Shown here in pieces: positions 42,246 to 49,721 of a stretch of 49,721 bases of DNA (its first letter is position 1; every line of letters begins with the position of its first letter). Origin of the DNA: Spirochaetales bacterium (GTDB lineage Bacteria > Spirochaetota > Spirochaetia > SZUA-6 > RPPD01); NCBI GenBank assembly GCA_016934415.1, contig JAFGSW010000090.1, forward strand, positions 1 through 49,721, written 5' to 3'. The position numbers and the translations under genes are program-made. Below the pieces are notes generated by a model. That model did not search any database and was not told the origin of the DNA. It worked only from the letters and a program-made list of their open reading frames with translations.

Positions 42246-43526
42246 TCAAGGCGTCCCCGCCTCCCCTTCTCCGGAGAGCCGTGTATCCGCGGCCGCGGCC
42301 GCCTTTTTCAGAATATCCCGCACGATTTCCGCTTTATATCCGCCCGTCACGGCCGTGAGAAGGGCGAGTCTGAGCGCATTGGAAATTTCGCTTTCCATTG
42401 CGGTCCACGAAGCGAGCGGCGGGTACGGGACCGCCCGGGAAAGCCCCGCCGTGAACACGGGCCAGTCCCCTTCCCGGAAGGCGTCGCTCTCAAGAATTCG
42501 CTTTTTCGCCGGCAGAACGGCGCACACGTCGCGCGCGTAGGCGGAGAGGTTGGCGTCCTCGAGCAGGCATGAAATCCAACGGGAAGCTTTCCGCTTGTTC
42601 GCGCTTTTTTCGGGGATGACCAGGTTCGATCCCGTCAGGGGCACGCCGTCGCCCGCCGGGCCGGCCGGAGCCGCCCGCACCGACACATTGTCGCCCGGCC
42701 GGCCTTTCCTCGCCCGCCGCAGTCCGGCCGGCGTGAGAAAACACATGGCCGCCCCTCCCCCTGAAAAAAGACGCTCCTCCCCGCCCGCGCCGGACTCAAG
42801 CGAAGCCGGGGCCGCCAGGCCCTCCCGGTAGAAGGCGATGTAATCCATGACCGCGCGCACGCCCGGTTCGTCCGCGAAGGCCGCCTTCTTCCCGTCGGGC
42901 GACACGTAGCGCCCGCCTTCGCCGTATAAAAAGAGCGAGAACGAGCCGACGAGTCCCCCCGAACCGAGCCCCGGCAGCGCGAGGGCCTTTCCCCCGCCGC
43001 GGCGGGCGGCGATTTTTTTCCCCACGGCCAGGAGATCGGAGAAAGTGCGGGGGGCCTCGGACTTCACGGCTTCGAGCGCGGAACGGTCGCAGACGAGCGC
43101 GGCGGTCTCGCCGAACCACGGCACTCCGTAATGCGTCCCCCGGTACGAGGCTTGCGCGAGCAGATTCGGCGCGAACGATTCCGCTCCGCCGAATTCCCCC
43201 GGATCGATCTTCGCGAGCCCGCCCGAAGCCGCGAAATGCGCCGTCCAGGAGGAGCGGAGCTGGATCACGTCCGGCACCGCGCCGGCGGCCAGGGCGTCCC
43301 GGATTCTGGTCCACGAATCGGCCCAGCTCACGATTTCATAATTGACGATGATTCCCTCGCGTTCGAGGAACTCGGCCTTCTTCTTTTCGAGCCAGGACGC
43401 GTGCCCGGGATTTTCCGCATTGGGCATGACCCAGAACGTGATCGTGTTCCCGGGCTCGGGACAGGAACCCAGGAGAAAAGCGCAAGAGATCAAAAACGCC
43501 GTTACCGCAATCGTCTTCAACCGCAT
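42246..43526 (-). CDS. family 1 extracellular solute-binding lipoprotein
   Basis: A 426-residue periplasmic-binding protein of the sugar ABC-importer type. The signal peptide ends FLLGSC (Cys22). Next comes ITFWVMPNAEN, the EWxxxI-like region, SGGLAKIDP and YGVPWFGETAALVCDRSAL, all characteristic of maltose/multiple-sugar binding proteins. No permease or ATPase gene adjoins it, so it must work with components encoded elsewhere or have another role. The composition is very GC-rich. GAGGG lies five bases before the ATG. Confidence 0.85.
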   Translation of the reverse strand: MRLKTIAVTAFLISCAFLLGSCPEPGNTITFWVMPNAENPGHASWLEKKKAEFLEREGIIVNYEIVSWADSWTRIRDALAAGAVPDVIQLRSSWTAHFAASGGLAKIDPGEFGGAESFAPNLLAQASYRGTHYGVPWFGETAALVCDRSALEAVKSEAPRTFSDLLAVGKKIAARRGGGKALALPGLGSGGLVGSFSLFLYGEGGRYVSPDGKKAAFADEPGVRAVMDYIAFYREGLAAPASLESGAGGEERLFSGGGAAMCFLTPAGLRRARKGRPGDNVSVRAAPAGPAGDGVPLTGSNLVIPEKSANKRKASRWISCLLEDANLSAYARDVCAVLPAKKRILESDAFREGDWPVFTAGLSRAVPYPPLASWTAMESEISNALRLALLTAVTGGYKAEIVRDILKKAAAAADTRLSGEGEAGTP

Positions 43527-43641
43527 ATCAGCCCTCGCTTTCGTTTTCAGTTAAGCGACATCGATTCCTGCTGTCAAGCTACACTCCCGCAAACTCTGAC
43601 TTCAATCATAATGGCACGAAGCTATGATAAAGAAAAAATAC

Positions 43642-43811
43642 GATAAGGAAACCAGGAACCCAGGAAAGAAAAAAACGCAAACAAGCTGAAAACGGAGAAT
43701 ACGATACCGAAAATAGAAACCATCCGACTTCCCGTATATTCTTTTTATAGTGATCTTTACTTCACTGATTTTTTTCCCTGTCTCTTCATCCTGGTTTCCT
43801 GGTTTCCTTAT
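43642..43811. repeat. inverted repeat pair of about 23 bp around 120 bp of AT-rich sequence
   Basis: GATAAGGAAACCAGGAACCC at the left is matched on the opposite strand at 43789-43811 by AATAAGGAAACCAGGAAACC. A shorter related copy is near 43837. It may be the remnant of a small mobile element. Confidence 0.55.
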
Positions 43812-43894
43812 TGTTCCCCTTATTCTCCCCTTTCCGGTTTCCTAATTCCTGTTTTCTGCAAATATTTGGGGATGAAATCCAATAAAATTTCGCA

Positions 43895-43922
43895 TTGACA
43901 GACGACGATTGTATTTTATAAT
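43895..43922 (+). promoter_or_regulatory. consensus promoter of the DUF6765 gene
   Basis: TTGACA (43895-43900), a 16-base spacer and TATAAT (43917-43922), both hexamers perfect. Transcription would start about ten bases before the ATG. Confidence 0.7.
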
Positions 43923-43937
43923 GCAGAGGGCCCGCGA

Positions 43938-44933
43938 ATGAACATCGAATTTCATTATTACATGATCTACATCATCGCCAAATACGCGGGGCTGGACGAG
44001 CTCGACTGCATCACGACCGCCGCCTCCTCGCAGTACGTCGACAACAACCTCGTCGGCCAGGTCATCCGGCACGACGGGCGCGAATACCTCACCATCGTCA
44101 CCCAGAACTACGGCTGGTGGAGCGACTGGTTTCCCGTGCACGTCTACATCCCGTTTCATTTCTTTCCCGGGGACCTCGCCTTTCCCGGCGCCCGGCGCCG
44201 GGACGGCCGCACCCACCGGCTCAACTGCACGCCCGGCGGCGCCTTCGTGACCGAGCTTTTGAACCGCGCCCTCGCGACCGGCGATTTCTACCGGATCGGC
44301 ATCGCCCTCCACACCTTCGCCGACTCCTGGGCGCACCAGAACTTCACCGGCACCAACGACGACTGGAACTCGCTCGGCACCGACCTGCCCGTGCCCAAGG
44401 TCGGCCACGCGGAGGCGATCAGCCGGCCCGACGGGATCGCCGGCCGCTGGATCGACGACCGGCTCGAGGGCGGGGCCCGGTTCATCGACAACGAAACCCG
44501 CTTTCTCGAGGCGGCGTCCCGCATGTACGAAAAACTCCGCGGCTTCGCGGGCAAAAAAGACGACGACTGGGAACGTCTCCGGGACAGGATCAAGGCGCTC
44601 ATCGGCCCGGCCGACGACACGGACAGCCGCCGGAGTGATCGGATTTCCGGTTACATCCTGGAGGAGGAGCTGCTCGAGTACAACAAGTACGATTGGATCA
44701 GGCGGGCGGTGATTTTCGAGGGGAACGAGACGAAGCTCGAGGACGCCTTCAAGGCGTATGACAAGTTCTCCTGGCTCAAGGACCAGCTTCTGTACAAAAC
44801 CGGCGTGTTCAAAAAGCCGCCGCTTCACGCGCGCCGCGATTTTTTCGATACGCCCTACTTCTTCTGGCAGGAGGCCGCCAAGGACCACTTGCGGGAAGCG
44901 AAGGCCATTTTAAAGGGCGTCATGCCGCAGTGA
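43938..44933 (+). CDS. DUF6765 family protein (zinc phospholipase C-like motif)
   Basis: A 331-residue protein without a signal peptide. It opens MNIEFHYYMIYIIAKYAG, with SSQYVDNN at about 30. The core ALHTFADSWAHQNF supplies H125, D129 and H133 in an HxxxDxxxH pattern reminiscent of zinc-dependent phospholipase C/S1 nuclease folds. I recall the family as DUF6765; no activity is established to my knowledge. GAGGG is eight bases before the ATG but may be only partly transcribed given the promoter position. Confidence 0.75.
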   Translation: MNIEFHYYMIYIIAKYAGLDELDCITTAASSQYVDNNLVGQVIRHDGREYLTIVTQNYGWWSDWFPVHVYIPFHFFPGDLAFPGARRRDGRTHRLNCTPGGAFVTELLNRALATGDFYRIGIALHTFADSWAHQNFTGTNDDWNSLGTDLPVPKVGHAEAISRPDGIAGRWIDDRLEGGARFIDNETRFLEAASRMYEKLRGFAGKKDDDWERLRDRIKALIGPADDTDSRRSDRISGYILEEELLEYNKYDWIRRAVIFEGNETKLEDAFKAYDKFSWLKDQLLYKTGVFKKPPLHARRDFFDTPYFFWQEAAKDHLREAKAILKGVMPQ

Positions 44934-44955
44934 TCCTCGTGTCCTCTTTGAAGTC

Positions 44956-46026
44956 TTATTGTGACTTGTCGCCGTCATCGTCCTTCTTGTCCTTGTCGAC
45001 GTTCTTCCCGCCCGGGTTGAAGAGAGTGCCGAAAAACTCCTCCACCTGCCTGGTCATGGGCTCGATGCCCTTCAGGACGTTCGACACGGCCGCCGCCAGC
45101 GGGTCCTGCGACTTCTTGAGGTCTTCCTGGTACTGCTCCTGGGCTTTCTTGAAATCGTCCGCCGCGTCGTCCTTGGTCCCGTCCCCCCGCCGGGCGTAGT
45201 CTCCGGAAATGATCCTCTCGTAGTGGCCCCCGTCCACCCAGTTCTTGAGCTCGGTCAGGCGGAGCACGGCGAAGGGGTGCGACTCGCCGGCCAGGTTCAG
45301 GAGCTTGAAGACGCTGTCGAGGAGGTCGCCGCCCTTGTCGTACTCGGCCGCCTGCTCGAAGAATTCATTGATGTTCATCTGCGAGAGGTCGCCGCCGCCG
45401 GCCATCTTCATCTCCAGGGTGAACGAGTCCTCGGGCGACTGCACGGCGAGGAGCCCCGCCCGGTCCGCGGAGAGCTCGCTCTTGCGCGACCATTCGAGGA
45501 GGGCGAGGACGATGACCTGGATCACCACCTGGGCGACCGGTATCTGCATGAGCATGAAGGGAAGGTTGAGCAGGATCCAGAGCATGGTCTTGTAGAGGAC
45601 GTGCCCGCTCAGGCAGTGTCCGATCTCGTGCCCCAGCACGGCCATGATTTCCTTCTCCGAAAGGTCCTTGAGCATGGCGGAGTACAGGACGATGAACGGG
45701 GTGTTCACGCCGATGGCGCCCGCGTTGAGGAACGGGCTCTGCGAAATGTAGAGCTCGGGGATCCGCCGCAGGTCGAGCCGGGCGCAGGCTTCCAGGAATA
45801 TCTTGTGCAGCTTGGAGAACTGCTTTTCCGAGGAGCGCACGGTCGAGGCGAGCATGAACAGCCGGTAGGATTTCTCCGTGGTGGCGCCGATGAGAACCTT
45901 CAGGAGCTGGTCCACGCCCGGGATCCGGCGCAAGGCATTGAGCGCCGCGCGGTCGGCCGGGTGCTCCCAGGCCTTGGAGCTGATGTCGGTCAGGTACTTT
46001 ATTGTGCGTTTCGGTTCGCTCGGCAT
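44956..46026 (-). CDS. M48-family zinc metallopeptidase
   Basis: A 356-residue membrane-associated peptidase. HEIGH gives zinc ligands H133 and H137 with catalytic E134, and SELSADRAGLL supplies the third ligand E184. A hydrophobic pair of helices lies between them (about 147-178). A Lys/Asp-rich tail ends the protein (NVDKDKKDDDGD). HtpX-like members degrade misfolded envelope proteins. AGGAGG lies six bases before the ATG. It is convergent with the DUF6765 gene, only 22 bases apart. Confidence 0.9.
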   Translation of the reverse strand: MPSEPKRTIKYLTDISSKAWEHPADRAALNALRRIPGVDQLLKVLIGATTEKSYRLFMLASTVRSSEKQFSKLHKIFLEACARLDLRRIPELYISQSPFLNAGAIGVNTPFIVLYSAMLKDLSEKEIMAVLGHEIGHCLSGHVLYKTMLWILLNLPFMLMQIPVAQVVIQVIVLALLEWSRKSELSADRAGLLAVQSPEDSFTLEMKMAGGGDLSQMNINEFFEQAAEYDKGGDLLDSVFKLLNLAGESHPFAVLRLTELKNWVDGGHYERIISGDYARRGDGTKDDAADDFKKAQEQYQEDLKKSQDPLAAAVSNVLKGIEPMTRQVEEFFGTLFNPGGKNVDKDKKDDDGDKSQ

Positions 46027-46152
46027 TTGTTTCCTCCTCGGGGGACGGTGCGCGTCCTATTCGCCCGTCCGACGCGGCTTTCCCGATACCCGCCGCGCAA
46101 CGTGATTGTACACAAAACAATAATCAAAGTATTTTCCGCTGTCAAGGAAATG

Positions 46153-46572
46153 CGCCGGACGATTCCGATAAAGCTCCGGAAGGTTCCGACAAAGCGCCGG
46201 ACGATTCCGACAAAGCGCCGGACGATTCCGATAAAGCGCCGGACGATTCCGATAAAGCGCCGGACGATTCCGATAAAGCGCCGGAAGGTTCCGACAAAAC
46301 GCCGGAAGGTTCCGACAAAACGCCGGAGGGTTCCGACAAAACGCCGGACGTTTCCGATAAAGCGCCGGACGATTCCGATAAAGCGCCGGACGATTCCGAC
46401 AAAACGCCGGAGGGTTCCGACAAAACGCCGGAGGGTTCCGACAAAACGCCGGACGGTTCCGACAAAACGCCGGAAGATTCCGACAAAACGCCGGAAGGTT
46501 CCGAGAAAACGCCGGAAGATTCCGACAAAACGCCGCACGTTTCAGATAAAACGCCGGACCCTTCGGCTAAGC
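46153..46572. repeat. 21-bp minisatellite, about 20 tandem copies
   Basis: Units of the type CGCCGGACGATTCCGATAAAG follow head to tail for about 420 bases with a few variable positions (GATAAA/GACAAA, GACGAT/GAAGGT). As 21 is a multiple of three, four of six frames stay open through it, encoding heptads such as KRRTIPI or SDKAPDD on one strand and RRFVGTL or SEPSGVL on the other. No frame has convincing start signals. An ATG at 46150 is preceded by AAGGA one base away, too close. Confidence 0.9.
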
Positions 46573-46596
46573 ATCGGAGCATACATGCTCCGATGC
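46571..46596. repeat. perfect 26-bp palindrome at the end of the minisatellite
   Basis: GCATCGGAGCAT and ATGCTCCGATGC are perfect complements around a two-base centre. It opens a 71-base block that separates the array from two further copies of the 21-bp unit. Confidence 0.85.
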
Positions 46597-46643
46597 AGCT
46601 CAGGGCAGGCTCGGATTTATTTTCTGTGAGGAATAACAATAAT

Positions 46644-46685
46644 GCCGTACGCTTCCGGGAAAACGCCGGGCGTTTCCGATAAAGC
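46644..46685. repeat. two detached copies of the 21-bp unit
   Basis: Two adjacent diverged units (GCCGTACGCTTCCGGGAAAAC and the next 21 bases) resume 71 bases after the array, out of register with it. Confidence 0.75.
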
Positions 46686-46909
46686 GCCCGTTAAACCGTA
46701 TCCCGATATTTTCACTCTTTTTCGAGACGCGCGGGAGCGATTCGGCTTGAATTTCGATACATGGCATAATAAGGGCGATATTACGAAAGAACAAACATCT
46801 GTAAAACAACTGGTGTAAAACACGCACATTATGATATATTCATTTACATAAGGCGGATCTTTTTCCCCGCCCTTCACTGTTTATTAATATCTCCCAAAAG
46901 GAACAGCGT

Positions 46910-48370
46910 ATGAAGCGGATGATTTATAGAGCATTCGTTCCCGGCTTTGTTTGCCTGACTTTGTTTTCAGGCTCCTGCAACTTCATCATTCACCCGGATC
47001 CGCCCAGCGGCACCCCACTGTGGGCGAAAACCGCGGTCGGGGGGACGGCTTCGTCCTTATTCAGCGATGTCGCGGTGACGGATGACGGGATTTACGCGGT
47101 GGGGTCCGTCGGGCAGGGTGCGCTGGATTTGGGGAATGGTGTGGTCGTAACAGGAATACATGAGGATAATGTTCTAATAGCAAAATTTGATGGAAATATA
47201 AAACCAATTTGGGCCAGAACAGTGATAACGGCTGATGATGCATCGTCATTCAACAATATCGTAGTCACAGAGGATAATATTTATGTTTCAGGAAATTTAT
47301 ACGGCCTTCATTATGACTTTGGAAATTCAGTCGTAATTGATAATTCTCCTGCGCATTATCCAAAAGCCATACTAGTAAAATATAATAAAAATGGAATTGT
47401 GCAAAGTGCAACAACGATAAAGGGTTCATCGATGTCTTTCATGAAAACAATTGCTTTTCTAAATGACTCTATTTTTGCTGTAGGTAGTATTTCCGGCACC
47501 GAACCCTGGGATTTTGGAAACTCTATTTTCGCGCAAGGTCCATCAGTCTCTCATAATGCCTTTGTAGTAAAATATTCCGCTCATCTGGAAGCGCAATGGG
47601 TAAAAACCGCGATCTCCGGAACATCATCTCAATTCAATTCCATGGTTTGTGATAACGGTTTCATTTATATTGCAGGTGAAACCTTAATTAACGGAAGTAT
47701 TGACTTTGGCAATTCAGTGACAACATCAGGATATTTAGAAAATGTAAATTCCTTATTGGTTCAATATGACATCAACGGTACACCTTATTGGGCGGTTTCT
47801 ACAGAATTTAAATCGACATCCCAAGGTGCCGCATTCAACGAAATATGCGCTGATAAAAATTATTTGTATTGCTCAGGGATTATCCGAGGTAGCGGAAGAA
47901 CAAATTTTGGCGGTAATGTATTTGCGATAAGCCCTTATAACGGTACAAATGGTGTTGTAGTAAAATATGATACTGCTGGTAATCCGCAATGGGCTCATAC
48001 AGTCGCTGGTGCTTATTCGAATTCCTATTTTTTAAATATTTTATCCGATTATAACTCTATTTATATTTGCGGATACCTTGAAGGGTATTCAACGTTCAAT
48101 TTTGGAAATGGAATCAGCATTGATGCGCTTTCTCCCAATAGCCCACTTATTACAAAATTTGCAACTAATGGAAATGCTCTTTGGGCCAAATCCATACTTC
48201 CAATACCTGAAGTATCTGGTTCTTCAAATTTTATAGGAATGACCAGTAATTCAGGAAAGATATACGTTGTCGGAAATGTAACTAGTTTACCATGTTATTT
48301 CAGCGATCATGTCAGTGCATGTGGATTCTCGCCCACAAGAAACTACCTAATGGTGAGTTTTCTAGAATAG
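46910..48370 (+). CDS. lipoprotein with seven 60-65-residue repeats (predicted beta-propeller)
   Basis: A 486-residue exported protein; the signal peptide ends LFSGSC (Cys23). Seven repeats follow, each with a WAKT-like strand, an IYAVG/IYVSG strand, a D-FGN-SV turn and an LVKYD-like strand. The chain begins at PLWAKT and ends NYLMVSFLE, so exactly seven of each element are present. Leptospira and other spirochaetes have similar propeller-type lipoproteins; the ligand is unknown. AAGGA precedes the ATG. Codons before about 47,140 are GC-rich and those after are AT-rich. Confidence 0.75.
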   Translation: MKRMIYRAFVPGFVCLTLFSGSCNFIIHPDPPSGTPLWAKTAVGGTASSLFSDVAVTDDGIYAVGSVGQGALDLGNGVVVTGIHEDNVLIAKFDGNIKPIWARTVITADDASSFNNIVVTEDNIYVSGNLYGLHYDFGNSVVIDNSPAHYPKAILVKYNKNGIVQSATTIKGSSMSFMKTIAFLNDSIFAVGSISGTEPWDFGNSIFAQGPSVSHNAFVVKYSAHLEAQWVKTAISGTSSQFNSMVCDNGFIYIAGETLINGSIDFGNSVTTSGYLENVNSLLVQYDINGTPYWAVSTEFKSTSQGAAFNEICADKNYLYCSGIIRGSGRTNFGGNVFAISPYNGTNGVVVKYDTAGNPQWAHTVAGAYSNSYFLNILSDYNSIYICGYLEGYSTFNFGNGISIDALSPNSPLITKFATNGNALWAKSILPIPEVSGSSNFIGMTSNSGKIYVVGNVTSLPCYFSDHVSACGFSPTRNYLMVSFLE

Positions 48371-49721
48371 TAGTTAACATAGGTAAATCATTCTTGATTC
48401 ACAGTAATTGAGGTAGAAAAATAACAGTTTCTCTCCACACCCGGTAGTTTCACCTTTTCAGCATGAATCGCCTCAGTGGTTATGTAATTACGTTCAGTCT
48501 CCCAATCATCCGAGTATTCCATCAAATAACAGGTGATGAGGCGAACGTACGATTCCTCATTGGGGAAGACTCCGACGACGCGGCTCCGGCGGCGGATCTC
48601 GCGGTTGATGCGCTCCAAGGCGTTCGTCGATGAAATCTTCCGGTGATCGAAGGTCGGGAAGGAATAGAATTGGAGGGAGTCCTCCAGCCCCGCAGCCAAG
48701 ATTTCAATCGCGTCGGGATATCGTTGACGGTACTCGGCCATAAAAATCTTGGCGGTCCTGACCGCCGCCTTGCGGTCCGGCTGAAGCCATATCTGCTTCA
48801 GTTTCCCGGCGAATGTTTCCTTGTCACAGTGCTTCACCTTCGCCATGACGTTTCTCATGAAGTGAACCTTACATCGCTGCCAGCTCGCCCCGGTGAAATG
48901 TCTCCTCACCGCCGCCTGAATCCCGAGGTGGGCGTTCGAGACCACCAGCCACACTTTTTTGAGTCTTCGCTTCCTCAACGATTCAAAAACAGCCTTCCAA
49001 CTGGCCTCTGACTCGTCATACATGGTCTCAATCGCCAATATTTCCCGTTTCCCTTCCAGAGTGATCCCGCAAATGACGAAGATCGGCATCGAAATGACAC
49101 GGCCGTCGTCCCGTATCTTCTCATACACCGCGTCCACCCAGATCACCGGGTATTCTTCATTCAAGGCCCTGGTCCGGAACCGGGCCACCTGCTCGTTCAA
49201 TCCTTTATTGATTTCCGACACCTGGCTTGCGGAAAGCGTCTCGATTCCCAGCTTCTTCGCCAGGGCTTCTATCTTTCGGGTGGAAACGCCGTTGACGAAG
49301 GCCTCTTGCACCACCTCCAGCAATGCCGCCTCACTCCGTTTCCTCTCCGTGATGAAAAACGGAACGTATCCGCCATTCCTCAGCTTGGGTATCAGGAGGT
49401 ACATCGTGCCAAGCCTCGTATCATACCTCCTCACCCGGTGCCCGGAGAAGTGCGTCGTGCGCGATGAGGTGTGCTCTCCTTTCGCCGCTCCCACCTTCTG
49501 TTTGGATTCCATCTGCATCAGTTGATCGAGAAGCCACTGCATGAGCGAGAGCAACGGGTCATCATGGGTGATAAAATCCAGTAGCTTCCTTTTGAAATAT
49601 TCGATATCATTGCGTTTGGCCATCGTTTCGCTCCTTTGTTTTGTTTTTTAGTCAAAGCTAACTTAGGAGCTTTCGATGGCCTTTTCAATACTTAAAATTG
49701 CGAACTTATTTGTACACTATC
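48365..49721 (-). mobile_element. IS256-family insertion sequence, running to the window edge
   Basis: The right terminus TTCGCAAT-type inner end and GATAGTGTACAAATAAGTTC (reading inward from 49721) coincide with the end of the window. A degenerate partner (ATAGTAGTTAACATAGGT, 48367-48384) may be the left inverted repeat, matching about 13 of 17 positions with one gap. The element holds one transposase gene. Confidence 0.65.
48388..49623 (-). CDS. IS256-family transposase, probably catalytically impaired
   Basis: A 411-residue mutator-type transposase of normal length. The first catalytic Asp is D164 in VIWVDAVYEK and the Glu is E337 in STNALERINREIRRR. The second Asp, expected in a VVSDAHxG motif, is Asn230 (VVSNAHLG, codon AAC at 48936-48934). 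A single G-to-A change would account for it. CKVHFMRNV, typical of the family, is intact. GGAG lies seven bases before the ATG. Confidence 0.92.
   Translation of the reverse strand: MAKRNDIEYFKRKLLDFITHDDPLLSLMQWLLDQLMQMESKQKVGAAKGEHTSSRTTHFSGHRVRRYDTRLGTMYLLIPKLRNGGYVPFFITERKRSEAALLEVVQEAFVNGVSTRKIEALAKKLGIETLSASQVSEINKGLNEQVARFRTRALNEEYPVIWVDAVYEKIRDDGRVISMPIFVICGITLEGKREILAIETMYDESEASWKAVFESLRKRRLKKVWLVVSNAHLGIQAAVRRHFTGASWQRCKVHFMRNVMAKVKHCDKETFAGKLKQIWLQPDRKAAVRTAKIFMAEYRQRYPDAIEILAAGLEDSLQFYSFPTFDHRKISSTNALERINREIRRRSRVVGVFPNEESYVRLITCYLMEYSDDWETERNYITTEAIHAEKVKLPGVERNCYFSTSITVNQE

Larger units (their letters stand above)
43527..43937. other. AT-rich intergenic stretch of 411 bases
   Basis: No credible gene. 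It holds an inverted-repeat pair (43642-43665 and 43789-43811) and, at the right end, a consensus promoter for the next gene. Several short CCAGGAA/TTCCTGG elements recur. Confidence 0.6.

Noticed and set aside
46153..46572. Regularly repeated DNA that could be taken for a CRISPR array
   Set aside because: The 21-bp units are directly adjacent with no unique spacers, and there are no cas genes.
45223..46629. 468-codon rightward frame across the M48 gene and the minisatellite
   Set aside because: The first 800 bases are antisense to the M48 peptidase with its intact zinc motifs. The remainder is open only because the 21-bp repeat has no stops in this frame.
48340..48370. Idea that the IS truncated the 486-residue lipoprotein
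   Set aside because: All seven copies of every repeat element are present and the last strand (NYLMVSFLE) matches the others, so the chain is complete to within a residue or two.

Overview
The window reads as a moderately GC-rich chromosomal segment of a bacterium, most likely a spirochaete (phylum Spirochaetota) or a close relative. The assignment is an inference from gene content. It rests on a stand-alone FliG-type rotor protein, two adjacent giant Ig-repeat envelope proteins, a DUF4015-type putative glycoside hydrolase lipoprotein, SH3 and M48 envelope proteins, a DUF6765 protein and many lipoproteins. There is no rRNA and no phage or CRISPR locus. One IS256-family element lies at the right edge.

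Left part (1-17 kb): a CDP-alcohol phosphatidyltransferase with a 46-residue protein, the fliG-like gene, tRNA-Phe, rpsU, and a coupled thymidine phosphorylase-recJ pair. Next come a GPH-type sugar transporter beside a GH26 glycanase (uptake and cleavage of a beta-glycan), an AT-rich seven-repeat lipoprotein, and a Wzi-like outer-membrane barrel. A cysteine operon follows, Rrf2 regulator-cysK-metY, with a promoter/operator visible upstream. A PfkB sugar kinase and a ferredoxin-nitroreductase fusion close this part.

Middle (17-38 kb): two consecutive proteins of about 1,810-1,820 residues built from Ig-like repeats. The first is a predicted lipoprotein with a propeller-like tail; the second is exported and ends in an outer-membrane-barrel-like segment. 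They are closed by a bidirectional terminator shared with a convergent Asp-box/DUF4015 lipoprotein. Then comes a compact leftward housekeeping run (plsC, recO, thpR, MFS transporter, marC), a DUF2934 protein, a phosphohexomutase and an SH3 lipoprotein.

Right part (38-49.7 kb): a membrane-anchored zinc-ribbon PCMT, a LysM-PKD-C39-like peptidase, a LiaF-like protein, an orphan solute-binding lipoprotein, a DUF6765 protein and an M48 peptidase. A 21-bp minisatellite, a second AT-rich seven-repeat lipoprotein and an IS256-type transposase follow. The second catalytic Asp position of the transposase reads Asn, and the window ends exactly at the IS terminus.

The most unusual signals are an rpsU gene whose Shine-Dalgarno points to an AUC start, three envelope genes whose promoters leave almost no leader, the Ig-giant pair, the minisatellite open in four frames and split by a perfect palindrome, and the catalytically altered IS transposase. 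All functional calls come from reading the sequence and from memory of protein families; no database search was possible.
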